Assembly: GCA_964540815.1 (NCBI GenBank)
Contig: CAZIOH010000005.1
Location: forward strand, 58,932 to 122,931
From: CAZIOH01 sp964540815
GTDB lineage: Bacteria; Myxococcota_A; Polyangia; Fen-1088
Direction of reading: 5' to 3'
DNA length: 64,000 bases
Position numbers and translations under genes: made by a program. Below the pieces are notes generated by a model, which did not search any database, was not told where the DNA came from, and saw nothing but the letters and a program-made list of their open reading frames with translations. Positions 17,624 through 26,674 of the stretch are shown in pieces; the stretch's first letter is position 1; every line of letters begins with the position of its first letter.

Positions 17624-20422
17624 ATGAAGGCCACGAGAGCTAGAAACGCGTCGCTGATCGGCATGACCAGCCTCATGGTGGCAGCCGGTGCTGCCACCGT
17701 GGGTGCCGCGACGAAGGACTTGAAGGGGAACAACCGGGTGCTGGCAGGCTCCGACATATTCAAGGCCCTGACCAACGATCTCCTCTCCCAGTTTTCCTTC
17801 GGCCATGACAACTTCATCACCGCCGCGGACCCGACCCGCACGCCGAGAAATCCCGGCGCTGGCGTCGATCCGGTCTCGGGCGATGGCCTCGACGGCACCT
17901 ATTACACCGGTGGCGGTCAGTCGGTCGGTGATGCGGCGCTCCAGGCCAACACCCAGCAGATCAGCGTGGGGACGGCCTCGCTGAAGAACACCAACTATGC
18001 GACCAACACCGCGACGGGGACCGCCGCCGGGAGCGTCGGATGGATCGATGCGGACGGCGACGCCACCACCAACGGAGCCAACACCGGCGCCGGCGCGGCC
18101 GGTCGAGAGCTGCGCATCCAGGGGACCACCGAGACGCTGCTCATCGGCCTCGACGGTCTGTCGATCCTGGGGCACACCACGCAAGCGGGCGTGACCGCCG
18201 GAACCAATGACTCGCTGGCGGTGGCGGGCAAGACGCTGACCGTCCATCACTACGTCCCGAGCGACGCCCGGTTCTTTCCGGGGGGTGGCAGCGGAGGCAG
18301 CGTGGTGGCGTCCAGCAAGACCTGGACCCTTCCCGGCGTGACCTTCGCCTCGACCGACGTCGGCGGCAAGATCGCGATCGGCGGGGCCAGCAACGCCGGC
18401 AACAACAACACCTTCACCATCTCCTCGGTGATCTCCGCCAACTCCATCGTCACGGTGCAGGCGCCGATCAACGAGACCTTCTCGGGCGCCGTCAACGCGA
18501 CGGTCTTCTCGAGCAAGATCTTCGTGGTGAACGATGCCGACACGACCTTCCCCGGCAGCGCCTGGGGCGCGGTCGGTGGGGTCTACACCTTCAACAACTC
18601 GCTCGACGTGATCCGCCTGCTCTATGGTGGGCTGCACCACGACGGACCGAAGAACGGCAGCACCGACCCCGAGCAGGGGACCTTCGACGCGGGCAGCGAC
18701 GTCCGCCGTTCGCTGGCCGACAGCTGGGGCAGCCTCTTTCAGGGCACGGTCCCGGGCGCCAGCGCCAAGCTCAACCACGTCTGGCGCCGCTCGGATCTGG
18801 CCGGGGCGACCAACGCCTTCATCGCGCTCGTGAACTTCGGCGCCCGCGGAATCGGCGTCCTCGCGCCGGCCGCCGCCAACAAGACCAACCCGTTCGCCAA
18901 CTCGGGCGACGCCAACGGGCTCGTCGCAACCACCGGCGCGGCGCTGCAGTTCGCGGTCAACAGCACCGTCAAGAGCAACGGCGGCCCGAGCGACTTCGCC
19001 GACTACGATCCGATTCGCCGCGTGGCGCTGATCGGGATCAACCCCGCCACGGGCACCGGCGCTGCGGTGGATCTCGATCAGGTGGCCGAGAACGATGGAA
19101 CCCTCGGGCTCGTGCTCCCGATCTTCCCGCCGGATGGCCTCGACGGGGCGCCCCCGACCCAGGATCCGGTCTATGCCTCGAAGTTCTGCACGGCGGGGAA
19201 GTTCGATCTCCTCTCGCCTGGCTTCACCCCGAGCGCGACCCAGCCGGCGCCCCAGGGAGGACCCTTCTCTGGCCTCATCTACCTGCCGTACTTCCTCGAT
19301 ACCTCCGTCACGCCGAACGTGAAGCACTACAACTGCATCGCCCGCTCGACCAATCCGCATGCCTTCGCGGCGCCGACCCCGGCCGACAACCGGGTGTTCA
19401 ACCTGGCGGTCAAGCGGGACTCGGACGGTCACTACTACACCGACCTGAATGGCCGCTTCCTCTACAAGATCGGTTACTACCGGATCCACACCACCCTCTC
19501 GAACGCGCTGGTGTCGCCGGCGGGCACCTCCCCGGCGGTCGTGACCGCCAGGCAACTGGCGGCCGACGCCCAGGAGGGAAACCTGATCGTGGCCGAGCCG
19601 TTCAGCATCTCGTTCAATGGACGCGGCGCCGACACCAACGCGGCCTTCAGCGGCAACGTCAGCGCCTTGAAGCTGTCGGGGCAGGCCAGCCTGGGCGCGG
19701 CCGGGCAGTTCAACCCCGGGGTGGCCTCCGCGCCGACGGACCAGCTGATCAAGAACCTGGTCATCCCGGGGGCGACCCCGGTCTACCCGCTGGCGCGTCG
19801 AATCTACGTCGCCACGCTGGTGGGCTTCACCGAGAACCCGCCCTGGTCACGGGCGGGGATCACCCGGGCGACCGGGGTGGATCCGGGCGCGGCCTTCGAC
19901 AATGCGGTCTTCGATCCGACCGCCCACGCGTTCGCACCCCCGTCCTTCACGTGGAGCGGAACGGCGGTGGCTCCGAGGGGTGGCAGCAGCGATCTCGGCG
20001 CGAACACCGCCGTGCGGGGGCTCCAGGGACAGGAGGCCGCGATCGCGCGGGCCTTCCAGCACAGCGATCACGTGGGGGCTCTGTTCAAGTACTGGGGCTT
20101 CGTGGCGCTGCCGTCCGCGGCCGAGGGCTACACCACCGATTCACAGGGTCACCCCGCGAACGGCGTCACGGCGCTCGACTATCCAGAGGATCAGGGGACC
20201 GGCGTGCTCCCGCTCAACGGCGCGGCCGAGACCGGGAATCCCTACGCGGCGGGCCACGCGGTGAGCGCCCTGGCCTTCCCGAATAGCAACAACGAGGACG
20301 CCACGGTGGTCAGCCCGCCAGACGCGATCTCGCCCTACAGCCTGAGCGGCAGCTCGCCGCCGTTCCCGTACGACGACACCCGCGAGCCGTCGCACCTGCC
20401 GTGGCCGGGCTCCACGCCCTAG
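17624..20422 (+). CDS. Large secreted protein, possibly PstS-like substrate-binding fold
   Basis: A 932-residue exported protein with an N-terminal signal peptide (about residues 8-29, ending GAATK). The ATG at 17624 has AGGGGG nine bases upstream. Early LAGSDIFKALTNDLL, then GTYYTGGGQSVGDAAL, and later LNHVWRRSDLAGATNAFIAL recall the ligand loops of PstS-type phosphate-binding proteins (GSDTL, GSG.GE, RRD.SGTT), but with long insertions, including a beta-rich stretch around residues 220-300. There is no lipobox and no heme motif. Oxyanion binding is a tentative inference, supported weakly by the OprO/P-like porins downstream. It is alone after a divergent promoter region. Confidence 0.72.
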   Translation: MKATRARNASLIGMTSLMVAAGAATVGAATKDLKGNNRVLAGSDIFKALTNDLLSQFSFGHDNFITAADPTRTPRNPGAGVDPVSGDGLDGTYYTGGGQSVGDAALQANTQQISVGTASLKNTNYATNTATGTAAGSVGWIDADGDATTNGANTGAGAAGRELRIQGTTETLLIGLDGLSILGHTTQAGVTAGTNDSLAVAGKTLTVHHYVPSDARFFPGGGSGGSVVASSKTWTLPGVTFASTDVGGKIAIGGASNAGNNNTFTISSVISANSIVTVQAPINETFSGAVNATVFSSKIFVVNDADTTFPGSAWGAVGGVYTFNNSLDVIRLLYGGLHHDGPKNGSTDPEQGTFDAGSDVRRSLADSWGSLFQGTVPGASAKLNHVWRRSDLAGATNAFIALVNFGARGIGVLAPAAANKTNPFANSGDANGLVATTGAALQFAVNSTVKSNGGPSDFADYDPIRRVALIGINPATGTGAAVDLDQVAENDGTLGLVLPIFPPDGLDGAPPTQDPVYASKFCTAGKFDLLSPGFTPSATQPAPQGGPFSGLIYLPYFLDTSVTPNVKHYNCIARSTNPHAFAAPTPADNRVFNLAVKRDSDGHYYTDLNGRFLYKIGYYRIHTTLSNALVSPAGTSPAVVTARQLAADAQEGNLIVAEPFSISFNGRGADTNAAFSGNVSALKLSGQASLGAAGQFNPGVASAPTDQLIKNLVIPGATPVYPLARRIYVATLVGFTENPPWSRAGITRATGVDPGAAFDNAVFDPTAHAFAPPSFTWSGTAVAPRGGSSDLGANTAVRGLQGQEAAIARAFQHSDHVGALFKYWGFVALPSAAEGYTTDSQGHPANGVTALDYPEDQGTGVLPLNGAAETGNPYAAGHAVSALAFPNSNNEDATVVSPPDAISPYSLSGSSPPFPYDDTREPSHLPWPGSTP

Positions 20423-20442
20423 GCGGGCCATACGAGCGGGGC

Positions 20443-20463
20443 AATTTGGAATTTGGAATTTGG
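20443..20463 (+). repeat. Three tandem AATTTGG heptamers
   Basis: Three exact copies of AATTTGG followed by a degenerate fourth lie in the 50-base gap between the secreted-protein and TPR-like genes. The AT-rich tract stands out strongly in this GC-rich region. Confidence 0.8.
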
Positions 20464-20472
20464 ATTGGGTGA

Positions 20473-22113
20473 ATGCCGATTGAAGGGATGAATCGCGGGG
20501 GACGAAGCGGGGTGGGGCGAACGCCGTGGCTCCTGGCCATGGTGCTCGCCCCCATCGCGGGGCTGAGCTCGGTCGCCCTGGCGGATGTCTCGAAGGACAC
20601 CGTCCGGGGGACCGCGCTCGGCGAGCCCGGCGATCTCGTCGGGTCCTCGCCGGAGGCCCTCGCTCTCGTCTCCGAGGCCGAGGCCGCGGCGCGCGCCGGA
20701 CACTCGAGGGAGGCCTGGGGCCTCTTCGGACGCGCCTGGTCTCTGGCCCCACGGAGCCCAGCTCCGCCACGTGGGATCTGCCGGTTGGCCCTCACGCTCG
20801 GGATCGGCAACGTCGAGCAGCGGAAGGCGGCGGGGACCGCATGCCAGAACGCGCTCATGCTCGGCGGGACTCCAGAGGACATGCGGAACCGGGTGGCGGC
20901 CTCGCTCGGCGGGGCCGTGCTGCCGTCGATGGAAGATCTGGTCTCCGCCTCCTTCGCGGTGGAGGGGGCGGCTCGGATGGGACCTGGTCAACCTTGGGGC
21001 GCTCTGGCGCAAGGTGACCTCGCCATCAGGCTCGGTGACCGGGACTTGCTCGACGCCGCCACGGCGGAGCTCGATCGACTCGCCCCCGATCAACGACGAG
21101 ATGCGATCCACATCATGGATCTCTCGACCTCTCGAAGGTCACGATGGATCTGGTTCGGCCGGCTGGCGGTGGCGGCGATCGGGCTCGTCACCCTGGTCGA
21201 TGCCCTCGCCCGTCGATGGCGGCGCCAAATGAGGAGGACGCTGTCGCGGACGGTGTCGTCGGTCGCCACCTTCGTCATCGTCGCGGTCGGTTCAGGCTGG
21301 CCGGCACGGGCCCATGCCCTGCCGATCGACGATGCCCACCCGGAGACCAGCGTCGAGGCGGTGCGCCGCTCCGGCAACCCCATGGCGCTGGCCGATCTCC
21401 TGATGGATCTGACGAAGCGCGCCGAAGATGCCAGCACGCACGGAGACCGTGCGGCGGCCGCGCGGCTCTGGCGGGCGGTGACCCTGGCGGTCCCCGAACG
21501 AACGTATGGCTATTCGCGATTCTGCGACGCCCTCGAGGCCATCGGTCAGATCGACGAGGCGGTCACGGCGTGCAGGACCGCCATCCTTCGCCAGGGCCCG
21601 ATGGCGAGCGACTACACGCACTTCGTCCGGCTGCTCCTCGCCCGATCCCCGCGTTTGTCCGACGACGATCGCCGGCAGATCGGCGTGGCGCTGGCCCAGC
21701 TCGACGCCGAGCCGCGCGCCGCCTTGATCGCGACCCGCGTTCGTTGTGATCTCGCCACGCACGAGCACGACCGCCAGGGGCTGGAAGCTTGCACCGCGAA
21801 GCTCGAGGCGCAGGCTCCAGACGACTGGCGCACGGCCACCTTCGCCTGGGCCCTCGCCTTCGAGAAGAAGGATCGGGACGCCTTGCCGGGCTGGCTCGCG
21901 AAGGCCAGATCCGCTGGGGCGCCCGCCGAGGTGCTGGCGCGGCTGACGGCCGGGACGGAGGCCATCGGGGGCCTGCCGAGCTGGAAGGGACGTGCCCTGC
22001 GCTGGGCGATCGCCGGCGTCGGTGGCTTCTGGCTGTTGCTCGGCCTGGCCGCGCTCCTGCGCCGTCAGAAACCAATCGGAAATGCAAGGCGCTTGACCTG
22101 TCCTTTAAGGTAG
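20473..22113 (+). CDS. TPR-like membrane protein
   Basis: A 546-residue protein of unknown specific role. It has an N-terminal signal-like segment (about 18-37), a helical-repeat half (about 50-210), two membrane segments in the middle (about 225-245 and 260-285), a second helical-repeat half (about 300-490) and a last membrane segment near the C terminus (about 505-525). The repeats (EAEAAARAGHSREAWGLFGRA and similar) look like tetratricopeptide units, suggesting a scaffold for envelope assembly. The duplicated signal/TPR layout looks like an internal duplication or fusion. The start at 20473 has no strong ribosome-binding site; a Met five codons later is possible. Confidence 0.7.
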   Translation: MPIEGMNRGGRSGVGRTPWLLAMVLAPIAGLSSVALADVSKDTVRGTALGEPGDLVGSSPEALALVSEAEAAARAGHSREAWGLFGRAWSLAPRSPAPPRGICRLALTLGIGNVEQRKAAGTACQNALMLGGTPEDMRNRVAASLGGAVLPSMEDLVSASFAVEGAARMGPGQPWGALAQGDLAIRLGDRDLLDAATAELDRLAPDQRRDAIHIMDLSTSRRSRWIWFGRLAVAAIGLVTLVDALARRWRRQMRRTLSRTVSSVATFVIVAVGSGWPARAHALPIDDAHPETSVEAVRRSGNPMALADLLMDLTKRAEDASTHGDRAAAARLWRAVTLAVPERTYGYSRFCDALEAIGQIDEAVTACRTAILRQGPMASDYTHFVRLLLARSPRLSDDDRRQIGVALAQLDAEPRAALIATRVRCDLATHEHDRQGLEACTAKLEAQAPDDWRTATFAWALAFEKKDRDALPGWLAKARSAGAPAEVLARLTAGTEAIGGLPSWKGRALRWAIAGVGGFWLLLGLAALLRRQKPIGNARRLTCPLR

Positions 22114-22125
22114 ACATAGTGTCTA
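22093..22125 (+). promoter_or_regulatory. Probable promoter with palindromic operator TAGACA-TAG-TGTCTA
   Basis: A TTGACC -35 box (22093-22098) is followed after 18 bases by TAGTGT, and a perfect inverted repeat TAGACATAGTGTCTA (22111-22125) covers the -10 position. It begins at the stop codon of the TPR-like gene and lies about 55 bases before the lipoprotein start at 22178. Confidence 0.5.
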
Positions 22126-22177
22126 TCCAATAGATCGGGACCGGAATGATCGAAGGAAGCTCGAGGAGGAAAACGAC

Positions 22178-23866
22178 ATGAGGCGACTATCGGCAAGACT
22201 CACGGCACTGACCGCCCTGGCGCTCGGAGCGAGCGTCGTGGCTGGCGGCTGCGCGAAACACAGCGGCGAGGAGCCGCCTGGGTCGTTGCAGCTGGCCTTG
22301 ACCGTGCCCGGGGCCTTCACCCTGCAGACGGTGGACTATCGGGTCTTCACGGCGAGCAACGCCAATTTCCTGGTGGGCACGTTCAACGTCTCCGATCCCA
22401 ACGCGGCCGTGGCGCTCGATCTCGCTCTGGCAGCCGGGCACTACGACATCGCCCTCACCGCGCACACCAACCCTGGCTCCCCCACGGACCATGTCTTCAG
22501 CGGAAGCACCGCGACCGCGACCCCGCCCGGGTTCAACATCCTGTCCGGTCAGACGACCATCGTGAACCTCACCCTGACCGATGCCGCGGTGACACCAACG
22601 CCGGCCACGGGAATCGCGCGGGTCAGTGCGACGGTCGTTCCCAACGACAATGCCCCGGTCATCGACTCGGTCGTCGTGGCGCCGGCGCAGACCTCGGTCA
22701 ATGCCAGCATCGACGTCAAGGTCGTCGCGCACGATCAGGATTCGGGGGACACCATCACCTATCTGTGGACCGCGACGGATGGAGCCTTCGCGGCGCCCAC
22801 CTCGGCCATCACCACCTATTCGAGCCCGTCGGGCGGCTCGAAGACGCTGACCATCACCGTGACGGACAGCCGCGGCTCCTCGGTCGCCGTTCAGCTTCCG
22901 GTCACGATCATCGGACCAGTGGTGGGTTCGGGCGGCGCCACGGGGACCGGCGGTGCCGGCACGGGCGGCGCCGGCACGGGCGGTTCGGCGACGGGTGGCT
23001 CGAGCACCGGCGGGGCCAGCACGGGCGGCTCGGGCACGGGCGGCGCGGCGNNNNNNNNNNNNNNNNNNNNNNNNNNNNNNNNNNNNNNNNNNNNNNNNNN
23101 NNNNNNNNNNNNNNNNNNNNNNNNNNNNNNNNNNNNNNNNNNNNNNNNNNCCGGCGGGGCCAGCACGGGCGGCTCGGGCACGGGCGGCGCGGCGACCGGC
23201 GGGGCCAGCACGGGCGGCTCGGGTACGGGCGGCGCGGCGACCGGCGGGGCCAGCACCGGTGGCTCGGGTACAGGCGGCGCGACGACCGGCGGGGCGGACG
23301 GGTCGCTGGCTCTCCAGACGGCCGAGCTCGCGACGCCGTTCGATGCGAACCTCCTCACGTACACCCACACCCAGGATCCCGACACGGGTGACCAGGTCCC
23401 GGTGGGCTGGGGGCCGAGCACGCTTCCCTCCCAGCAGCAGCGGGATGCCGCGACCGCGCTGATCCGGCGCATCGCAGCCCTCCTGCCGAACAGCGTGAGG
23501 AACTCGACCAACACCGCCAACGCCACCCCCGGGACGGGGGCGACGGGGAACGTCCCGAATCCGCTGAACGGTCTTCTGACCCTCGGCGCCGATCCGGGGA
23601 GCCTCATCTCCGGCTCCAACCTGGCACCGGCCGCGGGCACCGCGCTCGAGGCCTTCCGGGCAGCGGCCATCGCCGACACGTTCTCTCCGGCGGCCCTGAC
23701 GGGCGATCCGGGCGGGCTCACCCCCGCGCAGGCCGCCAGCAACGGCACGCTCGGCGCTTACCTCGCGGGCAAGGGGGTCGATCCGGGGAGCGCGGTCGGC
23801 ATCGCGGTCAACGTCGTGACCGACGCCGTGCAGTTCAACCTGGTCAGCCAGCTGCAGGCCTTCTAA
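22178..23866 (+). CDS. Lipoprotein with PKD-like domain and TGG-repeat linker (interrupted by assembly gap)
   Basis: A lipoprotein (VVAGGC, Cys25) preceded by a strong GAGGAGG site. Residues about 35-140 form a beta domain (LQLALTVPGAF, VDYRVFTASNAN) shared with the lipoproteins at 23992 and 34097. A PKD-like Ig domain follows (APVIDSVVVAP, ITYLWTATDGAF). Then comes a Gly/Thr/Ser linker made of 15-residue repeats, in which 100 N occur, so its length is unknown. The C-terminal part (DTGDQVPVGWGPSTL, FRAAAIADTF, SAVGIAVNVV) is a cysteine-free version of module B in the 14670-17249 protein. Probably a surface-exposed binding or scaffold protein. A terminator follows. Confidence 0.8.
   Translation: MRRLSARLTALTALALGASVVAGGCAKHSGEEPPGSLQLALTVPGAFTLQTVDYRVFTASNANFLVGTFNVSDPNAAVALDLALAAGHYDIALTAHTNPGSPTDHVFSGSTATATPPGFNILSGQTTIVNLTLTDAAVTPTPATGIARVSATVVPNDNAPVIDSVVVAPAQTSVNASIDVKVVAHDQDSGDTITYLWTATDGAFAAPTSAITTYSSPSGGSKTLTITVTDSRGSSVAVQLPVTIIGPVVGSGGATGTGGAGTGGAGTGGSATGGSSTGGASTGGSGTGGAAXXXXXXXXXXXXXXXXXXXXXXXXXXXXXXXXXXGGASTGGSGTGGAATGGASTGGSGTGGAATGGASTGGSGTGGATTGGADGSLALQTAELATPFDANLLTYTHTQDPDTGDQVPVGWGPSTLPSQQQRDAATALIRRIAALLPNSVRNSTNTANATPGTGATGNVPNPLNGLLTLGADPGSLISGSNLAPAAGTALEAFRAAAIADTFSPAALTGDPGGLTPAQAASNGTLGAYLAGKGVDPGSAVGIAVNVVTDAVQFNLVSQLQAF
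23007..23290 (+). repeat. 45-bp tandem coding repeat (TGGASTGGSGTGGAA)
   Basis: One unit before and three units after the N gap encode the 15-residue block TGGASTGGSGTGGAA. The units differ only at single positions (for example GGGCACG versus GGGTACG). True copy number is hidden by the gap. Confidence 0.9.
23051..23150. other. Assembly gap of 100 N inside the tandem repeat
   Basis: Exactly 100 N, the usual placeholder for a gap of unknown length, sits in the 45-bp repeat array. The repeat itself is the likely cause. Confidence 0.97.
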
Positions 23867-23890
23867 GTCGCCGAGGACGGAAGACCGATC

Positions 23891-23921
23891 GGCGGAGCGA
23901 CAGCGAGATCGTCGCTCCGCC
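23891..23921. other. Perfect 11-bp hairpin after the lipoprotein gene
   Basis: GGCGGAGCGAC (23891-23901) and its exact complement GTCGCTCCGCC (23911-23921) form a hairpin with a nine-base loop. It directly precedes the intrinsic terminator. Confidence 0.7.
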
Positions 23922-23933
23922 ACGCTGAAACAA

Positions 23934-23963
23934 GGGCGCGCTCCTCCCGGGGCGCGCCCTTTT
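23934..23963 (+). terminator. Intrinsic terminator
   Basis: The stem GGGCGCGC (23934-23941) / GCGCGCCC (23952-23959) with a ten-base loop is followed by TTTT. It ends the lipoprotein transcript before the next gene at 23992. Confidence 0.85.
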
Positions 23964-23991
23964 CCATGAGGACCATGAGGAGCACCACGAG

Positions 23992-25083
23992 ATGAGTCGA
24001 TCCGGAGCCCGAAGCCGAGTGCCCATGACGGTCACCGCGACCACGCTGGCGGTGATCGCGGCGGTGCTGGGCCTCCAGTTTGCGAAGCGCGACCCTCGAA
24101 GAACGACCGAGCTCGAGGGCGCCACCGACACGTCCGTCACCGAGGAGGGTCATGGCGCCCCGTCGCTGCCGGTCGCCGTGGAGACGCCCGCGGTGAGCTT
24201 CGCGCGCGTGCAGGCGGCCAGCGCCGGCCCCCCCGGTCGGGTCCGTCTGGTGTTGAGCTTGCCCGCGGCCGCGAACCTCTCCGCCGTCTCCTATGTCGTG
24301 CAGTCCTCCGCCAACACCGTGCTCGAGCGCGGGACCCTCCCGGTGGAGGGACCGAGCGTGAAGACCCTCTCCAGGGAGATCGTGCTTCCCTCTGGTGAGG
24401 GGCAGACCGTCACGCTGGTGGGCACCGCCCGCGCCGGGAGCGCCGCCCGGACCGTCTATCTCGGGCGCAGGACCTTCGAGGTGGTCGCCGGCGCCACCAA
24501 GGAGGTCAGCGTCGGGGCATCGGCGACGGCGACGCCGCCGCAAGCGGACCAAGGCCCGCCTCGGGGCACCCCTGCCGCCCTCGACGTCACCGGGGCTGGC
24601 CCTGGCCGCGACACCCTCGCCTGCCAGAGCTGCGAGCTCAGCAGCGCCCAGCCGATCTGCGATCCACCGAACATCACCGCGACCTCCAGCACCAACCCCG
24701 CGACCGGCGAGCAGACCGGCGTCGGCTGGGGGTGTGGAACCCTGGCGACGGCCCCGGCCCGGGGCGCGTGCCTCGCGCTCGTGAGGTGCATCAGCGCCAA
24801 CGGCTGCGGTCGCAAGGGAGAAAACCCCGTCATGGGTTGCTACTGCGGCGGCGCGAGCCCTGAGCTCTGCATCGGGGGACAAGCCCTCACGGGGCCGTGC
24901 ATCGCCGAGTACCAGTCCTCCGCTCGGGCGAGCCCCGGGGCTCCTGTCGCCACCGCCACGGCGGGCGAGCTGTCGCGCTTCATCGCCACGGAATCGTCGA
25001 ACCCTTCCACGGCGGTGGGTCTGGCCGACAACCTCGCGCAATGCGCCCTCGACACCGAGTGCGATGCCTGCAGCGCGTTGTGA
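23992..25083 (+). CDS. Membrane-anchored Cys-rich module protein
   Basis: A 363-residue protein with an N-terminal membrane anchor (residues about 12-28). A beta domain (RVRLVLSLPAAANLSAVSY and following, about 80-170) is related to the N-terminal domain of the 22178 lipoprotein. The C-terminal half is a compact Cys-rich module: CQSCE, CDPPNITATSS, NPATGEQTGVGWGCG, MGCYCGGASPELC, GPCIAEY, VGLADNLAQCALDTECDAC. The cysteine spacing echoes modules A and B of the 14670-17249 protein. There is no CXXCH, so heme attachment is not predicted; disulfides or metal binding are more likely. Function unknown. Confidence 0.77.
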   Translation: MSRSGARSRVPMTVTATTLAVIAAVLGLQFAKRDPRRTTELEGATDTSVTEEGHGAPSLPVAVETPAVSFARVQAASAGPPGRVRLVLSLPAAANLSAVSYVVQSSANTVLERGTLPVEGPSVKTLSREIVLPSGEGQTVTLVGTARAGSAARTVYLGRRTFEVVAGATKEVSVGASATATPPQADQGPPRGTPAALDVTGAGPGRDTLACQSCELSSAQPICDPPNITATSSTNPATGEQTGVGWGCGTLATAPARGACLALVRCISANGCGRKGENPVMGCYCGGASPELCIGGQALTGPCIAEYQSSARASPGAPVATATAGELSRFIATESSNPSTAVGLADNLAQCALDTECDACSAL

Positions 25084-25184
25084 GGCGCGCCTGCCGTCGT
25101 CGACCAGGGCCCCTCGACGGGCCAAGCGGCCTGCCGCAGGCGCCATCGGCTCGTGTCTTGTTTCATGGACGTGGATCTGTTTTC

Positions 25185-25814
25185 ATGCCCGGCATGCCGG
25201 CTCGCCCCTCGTCCCTGGTCTCGCTCTGCCTGCTGGTGGGCGCAGGGGGGCTGGGGCTGGCATGCCTCGGGTGCGGCGAGGTGGATCCGCGCCCCGCCGA
25301 GTGGAGCTATCTCTCTCCGGCTATCTTTCAGCCCTACTGCGCGACGACCAGTTGCCATTCGCCGGCGGCGGCGGTGTCCGGGCTCGACTTCTCGACCCCC
25401 GACAACGGGTACGCCAGCCTCACCAAGCTCTGGGTCTGGATCGCGGTTCCTCCCGACGCGGGAGCTCCGCCCGCCGGTGTCCCCTGCGCGCAGGTTCGCG
25501 GGACCCTGGTCTGCGAGGAGATGCTGCGGCCGCTGATCACGCCGTACGATCCGGCGGGGTCGCGGGTGGTGAACATGCTGCGGGCGCACGACGCCCCTCG
25601 CATGCCGCCCGATCGTCCGCTGACCGAGCCGGACATCCGCCTGGTCGAGAAGTGGGTCCTGAACGGAGCCTGCCGAAGTGGGTCGTCCTGTGCGGGTGGG
25701 GGCGATGCCTCCTCGGCGAGCGGGACCAACGGGGATGCCGCCCGCGACGGAGCAGGCGCGCCGAGCGATGCCGGCGTCTCGGGCGCGGGTGACGCCGCGG
25801 GCCCTGGAGGATAG
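25185..25814 (+). CDS. Lipoprotein with CX4CH heme-like motif
   Basis: A 209-residue lipoprotein with tandem lipobox-type cysteines (GLACLGC, Cys27/Cys30). After YLSPAIFQPYC comes CATTSCH (residues 52-58), a CX4CH motif that could hold a c-type heme with non-standard spacing. Later RMPPDRPLTEPDI and VEKWVLNGA are typical of small c-type cytochrome-like proteins that end in a helix after MPP. The C terminus is a Gly/Ala/Ser tail. The ATG at 25185 is chosen because it starts directly at the lipoprotein signal; no clear ribosome-binding site is seen. It sits seven bases upstream of the next heme lipoprotein. Confidence 0.75.
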   Translation: MPGMPARPSSLVSLCLLVGAGGLGLACLGCGEVDPRPAEWSYLSPAIFQPYCATTSCHSPAAAVSGLDFSTPDNGYASLTKLWVWIAVPPDAGAPPAGVPCAQVRGTLVCEEMLRPLITPYDPAGSRVVNMLRAHDAPRMPPDRPLTEPDIRLVEKWVLNGACRSGSSCAGGGDASSASGTNGDAARDGAGAPSDAGVSGAGDAAGPGG

Positions 25815-25822
25815 GAGGAGGC

Positions 25823-26641
25823 GTGCGACGCACCGGCACCTTCACGGCACGCGCTCCTGCGGTCGCACCCGCATGCCTCGGCCGCTCCCGAGCCTGCGAT
25901 GTGCGATGGCGGGGACGGCCGGGGCTGCTCGTGAGCGCGCTGGTCTGGCTCGGCCTCACGGGTGGGACCGGATGTGGAGCGCCTTCCTCCGCACCGGAGC
26001 ATCCGACCTGGTCGGATGTGGCGCCGGTGCTGCGCGGCTCCTGCGGTGGGTGTCATGGCTGGACGGCTTCCGACCGACCGCCGAGCGCCGACGGGGTTCA
26101 TCCCGTCAACACCGGGGCCAGCCTTCGCCTCGATTTTTACGACGTGACCCCGGAGGTGTGCGGGGACGCTGCGCTGGCGGTCGATGCGACGGGGAGCTTC
26201 GCCGGAGCGCCGGGGGCCGCCATTCAGATGAAGGCCGACGTTAGTCCGCAAAACGGAGCGCGCTGGCCGCGCATGCCACCGCAACCGAGCTCGGGGCTTG
26301 CCGGCTGGGAGATCGAGACCATCGAGCGCTGGGCGGCGAGCCCCACCAAGGGGCCTCCCCCTGCCGGGAACCGGGCGCCGACCGTCAGCGTGAGCCAGTT
26401 GTCCTCGGCCGCCAATCAGAGCCTGGCGTTCACGGCCATCCTCCAGGATCCGGACGGCGACTCCGTCATGGGGGTGGTGGAGGTGGCTGGCCTCGCGTTC
26501 CTCATGAACCGTCCGGGCGCCTTCGCCGTCCAGTTCGACGCGTCGTCATGGCCGTCGGGTCTGGTTCACCCGGTGGCCGTCGTGTGCGACGGATGGACCC
26601 AGGCGACTTACGATCTCGGACCCATTCAGATACAGCATTGA
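25823..26641 (+). CDS. Monoheme cytochrome lipoprotein with Ig-like domain
   Basis: A 272-residue lipoprotein (LTGGTGC, Cys51) with a single heme motif CGGCH at residues 74-78 following the WSDVAPVLRGS lead-in, and MPP near residue 152 as a possible distal Met ligand. The last 80 residues (PTVSVSQLSSAANQSL, ILQDPDGDSVMG) form an Ig/PKD-like beta domain. The GTG at 25823 has AGGAGGAGG immediately upstream. It is closely spaced after the CX4CH lipoprotein, so the two probably act together as surface electron carriers. Confidence 0.8.
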   Translation: MRRTGTFTARAPAVAPACLGRSRACDVRWRGRPGLLVSALVWLGLTGGTGCGAPSSAPEHPTWSDVAPVLRGSCGGCHGWTASDRPPSADGVHPVNTGASLRLDFYDVTPEVCGDAALAVDATGSFAGAPGAAIQMKADVSPQNGARWPRMPPQPSSGLAGWEIETIERWAASPTKGPPPAGNRAPTVSVSQLSSAANQSLAFTAILQDPDGDSVMGVVEVAGLAFLMNRPGAFAVQFDASSWPSGLVHPVAVVCDGWTQATYDLGPIQIQH

Positions 26642-26661
26642 CGCTCGCTCGCTCGCTCGCT
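26642..26661 (+). repeat. Tetranucleotide repeat (CGCT)5 before a ribosome-binding site
   Basis: Five exact CGCT units lie directly before the AGGAGG of the small lipoprotein at 26675. They start just after the stop of the cytochrome gene. Confidence 0.9.
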
Positions 26662-26674
26662 CGCCAGGAGGATC

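Noticed and set aside
17600..19555. 651-residue minus-strand frame
   Set aside because: Antisense of the large secreted protein, which has a signal peptide and a good ribosome-binding site.
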